A stretch of 23,574 nucleotides of DNA from Aquincola sp. (GCA_029884035.1 JAOUIM010000009.1:1-23574), one strand, 5' to 3'. Counted from the stretch's first letter, positions 1 to 8,896 are shown. A program made the numbers and translations. The notes: a model not told the origin generated them from the sequence alone.

Positions 1-263
1 AGCGACGTCGTGCCGTGCCGCAGGTGCGTGCGAGCGATGGTGTCGATCGCGCCGCCGCCTTCCATCGTGTCGGCGCCGCCGCCGCCATGCACATGCAGGT
101 CGATGAAGCCGGGCACGATGACCGGCGCATCGCCGGCACGCCAGCTGTCGTCGGCCACGGTCTTGCCTTCGACCGCCACGATGCGCTCGCCGTCGACCAC
201 GACGCGGCCGCGCAGCAAGCCTGCAGGCGTGATGACGTAGCCTTCGATCGCGGTCGCGCTCAC
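1..263 (-). CDS. nagA: N-acetylglucosamine-6-phosphate deacetylase, N-terminal part (cut by window edge)
   Basis: Only the first 87 or so codons are in the window; the gene runs off the left edge. The GTG start (261-263) overlaps the TGA stop of the preceding deacylase gene as GTGA, which indicates translational coupling. The visible protein has the short beta-rich N-terminal segment of amidohydrolases, followed by PGFIDLHVHGGGG, the metal-binding HxH motif and glycine stretch typical of NagA. NagA removes acetate from GlcNAc-6-phosphate in the cytoplasm. That compound is the product of MurQ, encoded in the same run, so this gene fits as the next step in amino-sugar recovery. The identification is good, but the catalytic C-terminal part cannot be seen. 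Confidence 0.88.
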   Translation of the reverse strand, partial: MSATAIEGYVITPAGLLRGRVVVDGERIVAVEGKTVADDSWRAGDAPVIVPGFIDLHVHGGGGADTMEGGGAIDTIARTHLRHGTTS

Positions 264-1207
264 GGCAAGGGCCGCTGGCTTGGCGCAGCGAAGTAGAACC
301 ACTCGTGGCCCGGCGCTGCGGCCGGATCGGGAAAGACGATGCGGCCCTCCCGCTCGGCGCGCACCGGTGCGCCGTCGTGGCGGACGCCGATCAGGTCACC
401 GGCGCGCACCGCGTCGAAGCTCATCCACTCGCGCACGAACCGATCGTCGGCGTGCACACGATCGATCACCTCGGTCAGGCACAGGCACTCGAACACCGCG
501 GCCGGCGGCCGCAGCGGCAGGTCGGCCAGGCCCAGCAGCGCCACCGCCTGGTGGATCGCATGGTGGGCCACGTCGGGTGCGGCGGGGTCGTCGTGCTGTC
601 CGCATTCGAGCGTGAGCGCGTAGCCACCGCAGCGCCGCATGTACTCGGTGGTACCGACGCCGTAGCTCGGGTCGGCGTCCTCGACATCGCCGCGCGCACG
701 CCGCCGCGCCGCACCCTGCGCGTATGCGCTCATCCAGCCATCGACGATGCGCACGGGCCCGAGGTGCGCGGCGAGGCGGCCCTCGGCAGCCGCATGGGCG
801 AAGGGCTCGAGCGCGCCGTCGTTGTCGGCCGGACCGCGCATGACGAAGGGCTGGCCATGCGAGCGGAACGAATGCAGGTCGAGCAGCACGTCGTGCGCCG
901 CGAGCCACGGGCACAAAAGGTTCGCAATCCGGTCCTCGTTGTCGCGCGCCGGATCGCAGGGCAGCAGGTGCCGGTTCAGGTTGCGTTCGCCGACGCGCGT
1001 GCCGCGGGCGTACGCGAGCGGATTGGTCGCGGGCACGAGCGTCAGTGCGCCGCGCTCGATGCGCCACTCGTCGCGCTCGATTTCACCGAGCACGCGTTCG
1101 ATCGCACGCGTGCCGCAGACCTCGTTGCCGTGCACCGCGCCCAGCACGATGAGCTTCGGTCCGGGCGCGAGGCCGGCGACATGGTGGGCTCGAAGGGGAA
1201 GGCTCAT
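260..1207 (-). CDS. AstE/AspA-family zinc-dependent deacylase (M14-like), substrate unknown
   Basis: A 315-residue protein of the succinylglutamate desuccinylase/aspartoacylase family. Visible motifs are the zinc-binding HGNE (His26, Glu29), NLNRH (76-80), the third zinc ligand in DLHSF (His112) and the likely catalytic glutamate in TLECGQ (Glu201). No signal peptide or membrane segment is seen, so it should be cytoplasmic. The ATG at 1207 lies one base after the AmpG-type gene stop, and its own stop overlaps the nagA start. No arginine-succinyltransferase genes are nearby, so true AstE activity is unlikely. M14-fold enzymes include MpaA, which cleaves D-Glu-gamma-mDAP in murein peptides. The context suggests that this enzyme may also act on imported muropeptides, but that is inference. 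Confidence 0.85.
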   Translation of the reverse strand: MSLPLRAHHVAGLAPGPKLIVLGAVHGNEVCGTRAIERVLGEIERDEWRIERGALTLVPATNPLAYARGTRVGERNLNRHLLPCDPARDNEDRIANLLCPWLAAHDVLLDLHSFRSHGQPFVMRGPADNDGALEPFAHAAAEGRLAAHLGPVRIVDGWMSAYAQGAARRRARGDVEDADPSYGVGTTEYMRRCGGYALTLECGQHDDPAAPDVAHHAIHQAVALLGLADLPLRPPAAVFECLCLTEVIDRVHADDRFVREWMSFDAVRAGDLIGVRHDGAPVRAEREGRIVFPDPAAAPGHEWFYFAAPSQRPLP

Positions 1208-1208
1208 G

Positions 1209-2570
1209 TCAGGTCGCGGCGTCGCGCCGACCGAACGCGGGGTCGATCCTCAGCCTAGCGGCCACCACGAAGGAAGGCAGCGTGGCGATGCAGACCCAGA
1301 CGAAGAAGGCCGTGTAGCCCCACAGCGATTGCAGCCAGCCCGCGGCCATGCCGGGCAGCATCATGCCCAGCGCCATGAAACCGGTGGCCAGCGCGTAATG
1401 CGCCGTACGGTGCGCGCCATCCTGGCTGGCCACCATCAGCATGTAGACCATGTAGGCCGTGAAACCGAAGCCGTAGCCGAACTGCTCGACGACCACAGCC
1501 GTGCCGACGAGCCACAGGCTGTACGGCTGCCAGGCCGCCAGCGCGACGTAGGCCAGGTTGGGCACGTGCATCGCGAGCAGCAGCGGCCACAACGCGCGCT
1601 TGAGCCCCACCCCTGCGATGTACAGGCCGCCGAGAATGCCGCCCACCGTGAGTGCGGCGACGCCGGCGCTGCCATAGACGATACCCAGCTGCGCCGTGGT
1701 CAGCCCGAGTCCGCCCTGCTCGCGCGCGTCGAGCAGGAACGGCGCCGCGAGCTTGACCAGCTGCGCCTCGGCCAGCCGATACAGCAGCAGGAAGGCCAGG
1801 ATCGTCGCGATCTCGCGCTTCCTGAAGAACGCCGCGAACACGCTCGCGAACTCCGCGACCGGGTTGCCGCCGCGCGGCGCGGCGCGGTCCGACGCCGGCC
1901 GCGGCAGCATGAACCCGTGCCAGAGCATTGCACCGAGGAACAGCGCCGCAAGCAGCGAGAACACGACCTGCCACGCGATCACGTAGCTGCCGTTCGATTC
2001 GTACACCAGGCCCGCCAGCACCACGAGCGCACCCTGGCCGGCGATCATCGCCAGGCGAAAGAAGGTCGAGCGCACGCCGACGAAAGCGGCCTGCCGCTTT
2101 TCCGAAAGCGCGAGCATGTACAGGCCGTCGGCTGCGATGTCGTGGGTGGCCGACGCAAACGCGAGCAGCCAGAACATCGCCAGCGTGAGCCGGAAGAATT
2201 GCGGCGCGGGCAGCGACAGCGCCACCAGCGCGAAGGCCACGCCGACCACGAACTGCAGTGCGACGGTCCAGCCGCGCTTGCGGCCGAACAAGTCCACCAG
2301 CGGCGACCAGAGCGGCTTGACGACCCAGGGCAGGTAGAGCCAGCTCGTGTACAGCGCGATGTCCGTGTTCGCAAGGCCCAGGTTCTTGTACATCACGACC
2401 GACAGGGTGGCGACCGCGACGTTGGGCAACGCCTGGGCGAAGTACAGCGTCGGGATCCAGCGCCACGGGTGGGTGGCGCGCGGGCTCGCACGCTCGACGG
2501 CAGGCAGGGGCGCGACGCTGGCTTCGCTCACGCCCGGCAGTGTCTCACCGGAAGCGTTCACGCGACGCAC
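1209..2570 (-). CDS. ampG: AmpG-like muropeptide permease (MFS)
   Basis: A 453-residue major facilitator protein with about 12 hydrophobic segments. The region around residues 35-130 (TLYFAQALPN, WLYLPWVVKPLWSPLVD, ATHDIAADG) matches the AmpG family, which imports GlcNAc-anhydroMurNAc-peptides from periplasm to cytoplasm. Length is slightly below the E. coli protein (491). The likely start is GTG at 2570; a second in-frame GTG lies at 2561, and neither has a clear ribosome binding site. It follows dppF by 39 bases, the largest gap in the run, and precedes the deacylase gene by one base. Placement with murQ and nagA supports the muropeptide assignment. Other AmpG-like MFS proteins of unknown substrate exist, so some doubt remains. 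Confidence 0.83.
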   Translation of the reverse strand: MRRVNASGETLPGVSEASVAPLPAVERASPRATHPWRWIPTLYFAQALPNVAVATLSVVMYKNLGLANTDIALYTSWLYLPWVVKPLWSPLVDLFGRKRGWTVALQFVVGVAFALVALSLPAPQFFRLTLAMFWLLAFASATHDIAADGLYMLALSEKRQAAFVGVRSTFFRLAMIAGQGALVVLAGLVYESNGSYVIAWQVVFSLLAALFLGAMLWHGFMLPRPASDRAAPRGGNPVAEFASVFAAFFRKREIATILAFLLLYRLAEAQLVKLAAPFLLDAREQGGLGLTTAQLGIVYGSAGVAALTVGGILGGLYIAGVGLKRALWPLLLAMHVPNLAYVALAAWQPYSLWLVGTAVVVEQFGYGFGFTAYMVYMLMVASQDGAHRTAHYALATGFMALGMMLPGMAAGWLQSLWGYTAFFVWVCIATLPSFVVAARLRIDPAFGRRDAAT

Positions 2571-2609
2571 AGTGCGCGAGCGCGAAGCTGCGCCTGAAGC
2601 GCCCGAGTG

Positions 2610-3572
2610 TCATGCGAGGTGACACGCGACCTGGAGCCCGTCGACCGCGCGCAGGGCCGGCACCGCGTCGGCACAACGGGCGACGGCCCGCGGGCACCGC
2701 GGGCGGAAGGCGCAGCCCGAGGGAGGATCGAGCGGGCTCGGCGGCTCGCCGGCGATCGGGATGCGGACGCGCCGGTCGTCGGCACGCAGCGCGGGCGTGG
2801 CGCTCATCAGCGCCTGGGTGTAGGGGTGCAGCGGCCGCGCGAACAACCGCGCCTTCGGTCCGGACTCGACCACGCGGCCGAAATACATCACGAGCACCTC
2901 GTGGGCCACATGTTCGACCACGGAGAGGTTGTGCGAGATGAAGACGAAGGCCGTGCCGAGTTCGTCCTGCAGGTCCATGAACAGGTTGAGGATCTGCGCC
3001 TGGATCGACACGTCGAGCGCCGACGTCGGTTCGTCGGCGACGACGACGCGCGGCGAGGTCATCATGGCGCGTGCGATCGCGATGCGCTGGCGCTGTCCGC
3101 CCGAGAACATGTGCGGATAACGCGCCAAGTGCTCGGGCTTCAGGCCCACGCGCACGGCCATCGCGGCGATGCGCTCCTCGCGCCTTGCCGCGTCGAGCGC
3201 CGGCTCGCTGAGCTGGAGCGGCTCGGCCAGCGTCGCGCGGACCGTCCAGCGCGGGTTGAGCGACGCGAGCGGGTTCTGGAACACCATCTGCACACGCGGC
3301 CGGATCGCCGCCCGCGTGGCGGCATCGGCGTGTGAGATATCGACGCTGTCGATCGCAAGCGTGCCGCGCGTCGGGCGCTCGACCATCACGAGCTGGCGCG
3401 CGAGGGTGGACTTGCCGCAGCCCGACTCGCCGACGACCGCGAGCGTTCGCGCCCTCGGCAGCGCAAACGACACGCCATCGAGCGCACGCACAGTGGCCCT
3501 GGTGCGCAGCCAGCCGCGGCCTACCGCGTAGTGGCGCGCAAGGTCTTGGGCTTGCAACAGCGGCGCGGTCAT
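2610..3572 (-). CDS. dppF: Peptide ABC transporter ATP-binding protein, DppF type
   Basis: A 320-residue ATPase with Walker A GESGCGKS (48-55), a signature motif FSGGQRQR (156-163), Walker B followed by ADEPTSALD, and the C-terminal Cys-rich segment (GCAFRPRCP) typical of Dpp/Opp ATPases. The ATG at 3572 overlaps the dppD stop as ATGA. It should pair with DppD to power the DppB-DppC channel for di- or oligopeptides. E. coli DppF is of similar length. In this operon the cargo may be murein peptides. That is inferred from the neighbours, because the ATPase itself does not reveal the substrate. Confidence 0.93.
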   Translation of the reverse strand: MTAPLLQAQDLARHYAVGRGWLRTRATVRALDGVSFALPRARTLAVVGESGCGKSTLARQLVMVERPTRGTLAIDSVDISHADAATRAAIRPRVQMVFQNPLASLNPRWTVRATLAEPLQLSEPALDAARREERIAAMAVRVGLKPEHLARYPHMFSGGQRQRIAIARAMMTSPRVVVADEPTSALDVSIQAQILNLFMDLQDELGTAFVFISHNLSVVEHVAHEVLVMYFGRVVESGPKARLFARPLHPYTQALMSATPALRADDRRVRIPIAGEPPSPLDPPSGCAFRPRCPRAVARCADAVPALRAVDGLQVACHLA

Positions 3573-4513
3573 GCCATCCCGAGCGGGAAGAAGCAGCGCA
3601 CGCCGTCCCGCAAGGCCGGCCGCTCGGCATGGCAGCGCGTCTGCGCAGCGCCGCACCGCGGGGCGAACAGGCATCCATGCGGCCGGTCGAGGCGGCCCGG
3701 CACCGCACCGCCCAGGGCCTCGAGCCGACGCGCGCCCTTGTGGTGCTCGGGCAGCGACGCCAGCAACGCCGCGGTGTAGGGGTGGCGCGGCACGTCGAAC
3801 AGCGAGGTCGCCGGCGCGGTCTCGACGATCTGTCCGGCGTACATGACCGCCACTGCCTGTGCCTGCTGAGCGACGAGCGCGAGGTCGTGCGTGATCAGCA
3901 CCAGCGCCATGCGCCGCTCGGCCTGCAGTCGCGCGAGCAGCGCCATGATCTGCGCCTGCACCGTGACGTCGAGCGCCGTCGTGGGCTCGTCGGCGATCAG
4001 CAGGCGCGGGTCGGCCGCGAGCGCCATCGCGATCGTCACACGCTGGTTCATGCCTCCCGAGAGCTGGTGCGGATAGGCATCGATGCGACGGCGCGGGTCG
4101 GGCATCTCGACCTGCTCGAGCAGTTCGATCACGCGCCGGCGGCGCGCATCGCCGTGCAGACCCTGATGCGTGGTGAGGACTTCGCCGATCTGGAAGCCCA
4201 CGGAATAGGCCGGGTCGAGGCTGGCCTGCGCGTCCTGGAACACGATCGTGATGTCCTTGCCGACGACCTTGCGTCGCTCGGCCGCCGACATGTGCTGAAG
4301 GCCGCGGCCGTCGAAGGCGATCGTGTCGGCGCGGGTGTGGCCGGGCGCATCGACGAGGCCGAGCAGCGCGAGCATCGCGACCGATTTGCCCGAACCCGAC
4401 TCGCCGACGATGCCGAGCACCTCACCGGCATCGACCACGAGGTCCAGGCCGTCGACCGCGGTGAAGTCGCCGAAGTCCACGCGCAGGTTGCGCACCTCCA
4501 GCAGCGCCGTCAT
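3569..4513 (-). CDS. dppD: Peptide ABC transporter ATP-binding protein, DppD type
   Basis: A 314-residue ATPase with Walker A GESGSGKS (37-44), Q-loop FQDAQASLDP, signature LSGGMNQR (151-158), Walker B LLIADEPTTALD (from about 171), H-loop ITHDL and the C-terminal GCLFAPRC segment of the Dpp/Opp subfamily. The in-frame stretch upstream of the ATG at 4513 is antisense-like and overlaps dppC, so the ATG that overlaps the dppC stop as ATGA is chosen. It is the partner of DppF. Confidence 0.93.
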   Translation of the reverse strand: MTALLEVRNLRVDFGDFTAVDGLDLVVDAGEVLGIVGESGSGKSVAMLALLGLVDAPGHTRADTIAFDGRGLQHMSAAERRKVVGKDITIVFQDAQASLDPAYSVGFQIGEVLTTHQGLHGDARRRRVIELLEQVEMPDPRRRIDAYPHQLSGGMNQRVTIAMALAADPRLLIADEPTTALDVTVQAQIMALLARLQAERRMALVLITHDLALVAQQAQAVAVMYAGQIVETAPATSLFDVPRHPYTAALLASLPEHHKGARRLEALGGAVPGRLDRPHGCLFAPRCGAAQTRCHAERPALRDGVRCFFPLGMA

Positions 4514-5406
4514 GCGAGGCGCCTCAGCTTGGGGTCCAGCGCGTCGCGCAGGCCGTCGCCGACCAGATTGATGGCGAGCACCGAAACCAGGATCGCGAGC
4601 CCGGGCATCGTCACCACCCAGGGCGCGCGCGCGATGTGGTCGCGTGCCGACGCGAGCATCGTGCCCCACTCGGGCAGCGGCGCCGGCACACCCATGCCGA
4701 GGAAGCCGAGCGCCGCGGTCTCGAGCACCGACGACGAGAATGCGAGCGTGGCATTGACGATCAACGGCGCGAGACAGTTCGGCAGCACGGTGACGAACAT
4801 CAGGCGCCACGTGCCGGCGCCGGCGATGCGGCTCGCGGTCACGTACTCCTTGGTCGCTTCGCCCATCGCCGCCGCGCGGGCCAGGCGCGTGGTGCCTGGC
4901 AGCGTGCCGGCCGCGATCGCGACCATCGTGTTGAGCAGTCCCGGGCCGAGGATGGTCAGGACGCAGATCGCCAGCAGCAGGCCCGGCAGCGCGAGCAGCA
5001 CGTCCATCGCACGCATGATCGGCGGTGAGAGCGTGCGCTCGTGGAATGCGGCGAGAAGACCGAGCACGACGCCGGGGACGAGCGCCATGACCACCGACAG
5101 CGCTCCGATCGCGAGCGAGATGCGCGCGCCGTGCATCAGGCGGGAGAGAAGGCAGCGACCGAGTTCGTCGGTGCCGAGCGGGTACGCGGCGAGGCCGCCG
5201 TCCTGCCAGACCGGTGGCGTGAGCGCGTGCTGGCGGAATTGCTCGATCGGGTCGTGCGGTGCGAGCCAGGGCGCCAGCAGCGCGGCGATGCCGATGCACG
5301 CGAGCACGGCGAGCGCCGCGAGCGCGCCGCGGTTGGCGGCAAAACCCCGCCAGGCTTCATGCACGGGCCCGGGCGGCGCGGGCTCGACGAGCGTCGCGGT
5401 GGTCAT
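4510..5406 (-). CDS. dppC: Peptide ABC transporter permease, DppC type
   Basis: A 298-residue inner-membrane permease with an N-terminal membrane segment at about residues 28-50 (LAALAVLACIGIAALLAP), the DppC-type extracytoplasmic loop with PLGTDELGRCLLSRLMHGAR, several further membrane helices and the EAA coupling loop (AAAMGEATKEYV). Length matches DppC (about 300). The ATG at 5406 overlaps the dppB stop as ATGA. It forms the heteromeric channel with DppB. Confidence 0.93.
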   Translation of the reverse strand: MTTATLVEPAPPGPVHEAWRGFAANRGALAALAVLACIGIAALLAPWLAPHDPIEQFRQHALTPPVWQDGGLAAYPLGTDELGRCLLSRLMHGARISLAIGALSVVMALVPGVVLGLLAAFHERTLSPPIMRAMDVLLALPGLLLAICVLTILGPGLLNTMVAIAAGTLPGTTRLARAAAMGEATKEYVTASRIAGAGTWRLMFVTVLPNCLAPLIVNATLAFSSSVLETAALGFLGMGVPAPLPEWGTMLASARDHIARAPWVVTMPGLAILVSVLAINLVGDGLRDALDPKLRRLA

Positions 5407-6410
5407 CGGTGGCGCATCCGGGGGTCGGCTACGCCGTACAGCAGATCGACAACCAGGTTGGCCGCGATGAAGGTCAGCGCCGAGATCAGGATGGCAGCCT
5501 GCACCACCGGGTAATCGCGCCGCGCGATCGAGTCGACCAGCCATTTGCCGATGCCGGGCCAGGAGAAGATCGTCTCGGTGAGGACCGCGCCTGCGAGGAG
5601 GGCGCCGGTCTGCAGGCCGACGACGGTCAGCACCGGAATCAGCGCGTTGCGCAACCCGTGCACGATCAGCACGCGCGCCGGCGACAGGCCGCGGGCGCGC
5701 GCGGCCCGCATGAAGTCCTCATACAGGACCTCGAGCAGCGAACTGCGCGTCATGCGCGCGATCACCGCCATCGGCACCGTGCCCAGCACCAGCGCGGGCA
5801 GCAGCAGGTGGAGCAGTGCCGAGGCGAATGCGCCCGCCTCGCCCGACAGCAGGCTGTCGATCAGCATGAAGCCGGTGGCCGGCTCGATGTCGTACTCGAT
5901 CGCGATGCGGCCCGATACGGGCGTGAGCCCGAGATCGACCGAGAACACCATGATCAGCACCAAGCCCCACCAGAACACCGGCACCGAGTGACCGAGGGTG
6001 GCCGCGCCCATCACGGCCTGATCGACGAGGCGGCCGCGGTGGACCGCCGCGGCCGCGCCGAGCGTGATGCCCCCGGTCACCGCAAGCGCGAGCGCCGCCA
6101 GCGCAAGTTCGACCGTGGCCGGGAACAGCAGCGCGAACTCGCGGCTCACCGGTTCACGCGACACGATCGAGGTGCCGAGGTTGCCCGACAGCGTCTGTCT
6201 CAGGTACTGGCCGTACTGCACCGCGAGCGGCCGGTCCAGCCCGAGCTGCTGCACCAGGCGCGCGTGCGCGGCCGCGTCGAGGTTGCGCTCGCCCGCCATG
6301 ACCTCGATCGGATCGCCCGGCACGAGGCGGATCAGGAAGAACGCGACCAACGTGATGCCGATGACGGTGGGCACCAGCAGAGCGAGCTTTCTGAGCAGGA
6401 ACGCGAGCAT
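5403..6410 (-). CDS. dppB: Peptide ABC transporter permease, DppB type
   Basis: A 335-residue inner-membrane permease. It begins MLAFLLRKLALLVPTVIGIT, the characteristic first helix of DppB/OppB proteins, followed by RLVPGDP. The conserved loop with LGLDRPLAVQYGQYL and the EAA region (MRAARARGLS) are visible. The frame is open further upstream, but the ATG at 6410 gives the family's usual N-terminus and lies 13 bases after the murQ stop. No strong ribosome binding site is seen, so translation may be coupled to murQ. Confidence 0.93.
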   Translation of the reverse strand: MLAFLLRKLALLVPTVIGITLVAFFLIRLVPGDPIEVMAGERNLDAAAHARLVQQLGLDRPLAVQYGQYLRQTLSGNLGTSIVSREPVSREFALLFPATVELALAALALAVTGGITLGAAAAVHRGRLVDQAVMGAATLGHSVPVFWWGLVLIMVFSVDLGLTPVSGRIAIEYDIEPATGFMLIDSLLSGEAGAFASALLHLLLPALVLGTVPMAVIARMTRSSLLEVLYEDFMRAARARGLSPARVLIVHGLRNALIPVLTVVGLQTGALLAGAVLTETIFSWPGIGKWLVDSIARRDYPVVQAAILISALTFIAANLVVDLLYGVADPRMRHR

Positions 6411-6423
6411 GCGCTGCCGCAGG

Positions 6424-7362
6424 TCAGGCCGCGTGCGGCGGCGAGGGCAGCGGCGCGGCCAGTGCGGCCCAGGTGTCGCCATCGGCCGCATCGAGCAGTC
6501 GGTCGGCGGTGGCCACATCGATGTCGCGCTCGATCGCCACGATCGCGGTCTTGATGTGCCAGCCGCATCGCGTCAGCACCTCGCGCGCGCGTTCGGCGCT
6601 GCAGCCGGTGGCCAGCATCGTCAGGCGCTCGGCGCGCGCGATCAGCTTCGCATTGGTGGCACGCAGGTCGACCATCAGGTTGCCGAACACCTTGTGCAGC
6701 CGCACCATCAGCGCGCTGGAGAACGTGTTCAGTGCGATCTTCTGCGCCGTGCCGGCCTTCAGCCGGGTCGAGCCCGAGATCACTTCGGCGCCGGTGGCCA
6801 GCGTGATGCCGATCTCGGCATATGCCGCGAGCGGCGAACCCGGGTTGTTGGCAATCCCGATCGTCAGCGCACCGCTGGCGCGCGCGTGCTGAAGGGCCCC
6901 GAGCACGTAGGGTGTATTGCCCGAGGCGGCCAGGCAGATCACGACGTCGTTTTCGCCGGGCCCGAGGCGGTGCAGGTCCTCGGCGGCTTGCGAGGCGTCG
7001 TCCTCGGCCCCTTCGACGGCCACGTACATCGCCGGGTCGCCGCCGGCCATCAGCGCACGCGCGCGCGCGCTCGGCCAGTTGAAGGTCGGCGTGAGCTCGA
7101 CGCTGTCGAGGACGCCCAGACGGCCGCTGGTGCCTGCGCCGATGTAGATCAGCCGGCCGCCGGCCTGGATGCGCGGCAACGCCGCATCGACCGCGCGCGC
7201 GATGTCGGGGATCGCCTCGCGCACTGCGGAAACCGCGTCGACCTGGTCGTCGACGAAAGCGGCCACGAGATCGGGTGTGGCGTAGCGGTCCAGCCGCGGA
7301 TGCCTGGCATCGGGCGTCTCGGTCGACGCGGTGAGAGCTTCGGACGACTTCGAACCGGGCAT
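6424..7362 (-). CDS. murQ: N-acetylmuramic acid 6-phosphate etherase
   Basis: A 312-residue SIS-domain protein. MurQ removes the D-lactyl ether from MurNAc-6-phosphate to give GlcNAc-6-phosphate and D-lactate. The signature GAGTSGRLGVLDSVEL (75-90) is present with Glu89 at the known active-site position, and EGAEDD (117-122) supplies the second conserved glutamate. The C-terminal domain has the LTMLATGCSAERARE helix-turn characteristic of the family. The ATG at 7362 lies 3 bases after the upstream stop. The MurNAc-6-phosphate would have to come from an AnmK-type kinase, which is not in this window. Eukaryotic GKRP is a homologue, but the size and context exclude it. Confidence 0.96.
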   Translation of the reverse strand: MPGSKSSEALTASTETPDARHPRLDRYATPDLVAAFVDDQVDAVSAVREAIPDIARAVDAALPRIQAGGRLIYIGAGTSGRLGVLDSVELTPTFNWPSARARALMAGGDPAMYVAVEGAEDDASQAAEDLHRLGPGENDVVICLAASGNTPYVLGALQHARASGALTIGIANNPGSPLAAYAEIGITLATGAEVISGSTRLKAGTAQKIALNTFSSALMVRLHKVFGNLMVDLRATNAKLIARAERLTMLATGCSAERAREVLTRCGWHIKTAIVAIERDIDVATADRLLDAADGDTWAALAAPLPSPPHAA

Positions 7363-7365
7363 CGG

Positions 7366-8883
7366 TCAATGATCGGTCAACGAGGCGAGCGTGACACGCT
7401 CGCTTTCCACACCGCTGCGGCCCACGCTCGTGGCCACCAGCGCCTCGAGCGCGCCACCGCTGTCCTGCGCGGGCACGACCGACGACGCATCGGCCGGTCG
7501 CACCGCGAAGCGCCACGCGCCGCCGCGCCGCACCCACAGCGCGAGCCAGCGCGCCGGCTCGCCGCCGGGCGCCGCCTGCACGCGAATCTGCTGGGCCGCG
7601 CGCGTCAGGCGCGGCGGCGCGGGCCGCGCCGCGCCGAGCCAGGGCGAGGCCGGCACGAGCGCGGCGCCGGGGCGGGCGGCGAGCAGGCGCGAGGCCAGGC
7701 CGCCGCGGTCGTCCATCAGCGCGGCCATGCTGAAGTGGATGAACCCGCCGGCCTTCGCGCGCTGCCCACGCAGGTGCGCCAGTTGCGCGAGCAGCTCGTC
7801 GGCCGTCCACTGGCGCGGTGGTCGCGCGACTGCGCTCGTGAACAGGCCCGGCCACAGATGCCGGCCGCGCGCGTTGCTGCGCGCCCATGCTTCGACCAGC
7901 GCGCCGAAGGCCTGCGCCCGGGGCTCCATCGCCCAGTACAGCTGCGGCGCGAGGTAGTCCAGCCATCCCTCGGCGAGCCAGCGCTCGACGTCGGCATACA
8001 GCCGGTCGTACTGACTGAACCCCTCGATGCCCGGTGGACGCCGGTCGGGCCGCGGCAGGCCGAACGGGCTGATGCCGACCTTGACCCAGGGCTTGATGCC
8101 CCGGACACGCTCGAACATCTGCTGCACGAAGCGATCGACGTTGCGACGCCGCCAGTCGTCACGCGCCAGCATGACGCCGACGGCGCGCGCCCGGTTCCAG
8201 GCCGGCTCGTCGGGAAACGGCAGGTCGTCGCCGCCGCCCGGCGGCTTGAGCGGATAGGGATAGAAGTAGTCGTCGACTTGCACGCCGTCGACGTCGTAGC
8301 GCGCCGTCACGTCGGCAATCACCGCGAGCGAGTGCGCCATCGCTTCGGGCTCGCCGGGATCGAGCCAGAGCAGGTCGCCATACGGCCGCACCCAGGCCGG
8401 CCGCCGCTGCGCGACATGATTGGCCGCAAGCACCCCCTTCGCGGTGGAGTGCCGGGCGCGGTATGGGTTGAACCATGCATGCACCTCGATGCCGCGCGCG
8501 TGTGCCTCTTCGATCCACATCGCGAGCGGGTCGTAGCCCGGGGGCAACCCCTGCGTGCCTGTGAGGTACTCGCTCCACGGTTCCAGTGTCGAGGCGTAGA
8601 GCGCGTCGCACGCCGGCCGCACCTGCACGACGAGCGCATTCAGGCCGAGCGCCGCGGCGCGCTCGACGATCGCACGCAGTTCGCGCTGCTGCTGCGCGGC
8701 GGGAAGGCCCTGACGGCTCGGCCAGTCGATGTTGTCCACCGCCGCGACCCAGGCGCCGCGGAACTCGCGCGGTGTCGCCGGCGCGCCATCGCCGGGCCCC
8801 GTGTCGGGCGCAAAGACCGGCGGCATGCCGCCGCAGGCCGCGAGCGCCGCACCCGACAGCAAGGCCGTGCGCCGCTTCAGCAT
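7366..8883 (-). CDS. DigH-like glycosyl hydrolase lipoprotein (GHL10 family)
   Basis: A 505-residue protein with an N-terminal lipoprotein signal (LAAC, Cys17). From about residue 40 it has a GHL10 (formerly DUF187) hydrolase domain with FRGAWVAAVDNIDWPS, GLNALVVQVRPACDALY, GIEVHAWFNPYRAR, DGVQVDDYF and WLDYLAPQLYWA. E. coli DigH (YddW), of the same family, is an outer-membrane-linked glycosidase that cuts peptide-free glycan strands at the division site. The C-terminal 130 residues are a less conserved extension. It lies between an AmiD-like amidase gene (13 bases upstream) and murQ (3 bases downstream). The amidase could generate its naked glycan substrate. The family is clear; exact bond specificity is inferred. 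Confidence 0.88.
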   Translation of the reverse strand: MLKRRTALLSGAALAACGGMPPVFAPDTGPGDGAPATPREFRGAWVAAVDNIDWPSRQGLPAAQQQRELRAIVERAAALGLNALVVQVRPACDALYASTLEPWSEYLTGTQGLPPGYDPLAMWIEEAHARGIEVHAWFNPYRARHSTAKGVLAANHVAQRRPAWVRPYGDLLWLDPGEPEAMAHSLAVIADVTARYDVDGVQVDDYFYPYPLKPPGGGDDLPFPDEPAWNRARAVGVMLARDDWRRRNVDRFVQQMFERVRGIKPWVKVGISPFGLPRPDRRPPGIEGFSQYDRLYADVERWLAEGWLDYLAPQLYWAMEPRAQAFGALVEAWARSNARGRHLWPGLFTSAVARPPRQWTADELLAQLAHLRGQRAKAGGFIHFSMAALMDDRGGLASRLLAARPGAALVPASPWLGAARPAPPRLTRAAQQIRVQAAPGGEPARWLALWVRRGGAWRFAVRPADASSVVPAQDSGGALEALVATSVGRSGVESERVTLASLTDH

Positions 8884-8896
8884 CGACGGGGATCGT

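Noticed and set aside
260..1207. True succinylglutamate desuccinylase (astE) of arginine catabolism.
   Set aside because: No astA, astB, astC or astD lies nearby and the gene is embedded in cell-wall recycling genes; only family membership is safe.
7361..7379. ATCGGTCA repeated twice at the murQ upstream junction as an operator.
   Set aside because: It lies inside the end of the DigH-like gene and murQ start, is only 8 bases long, and is adequately explained by coding sequence.
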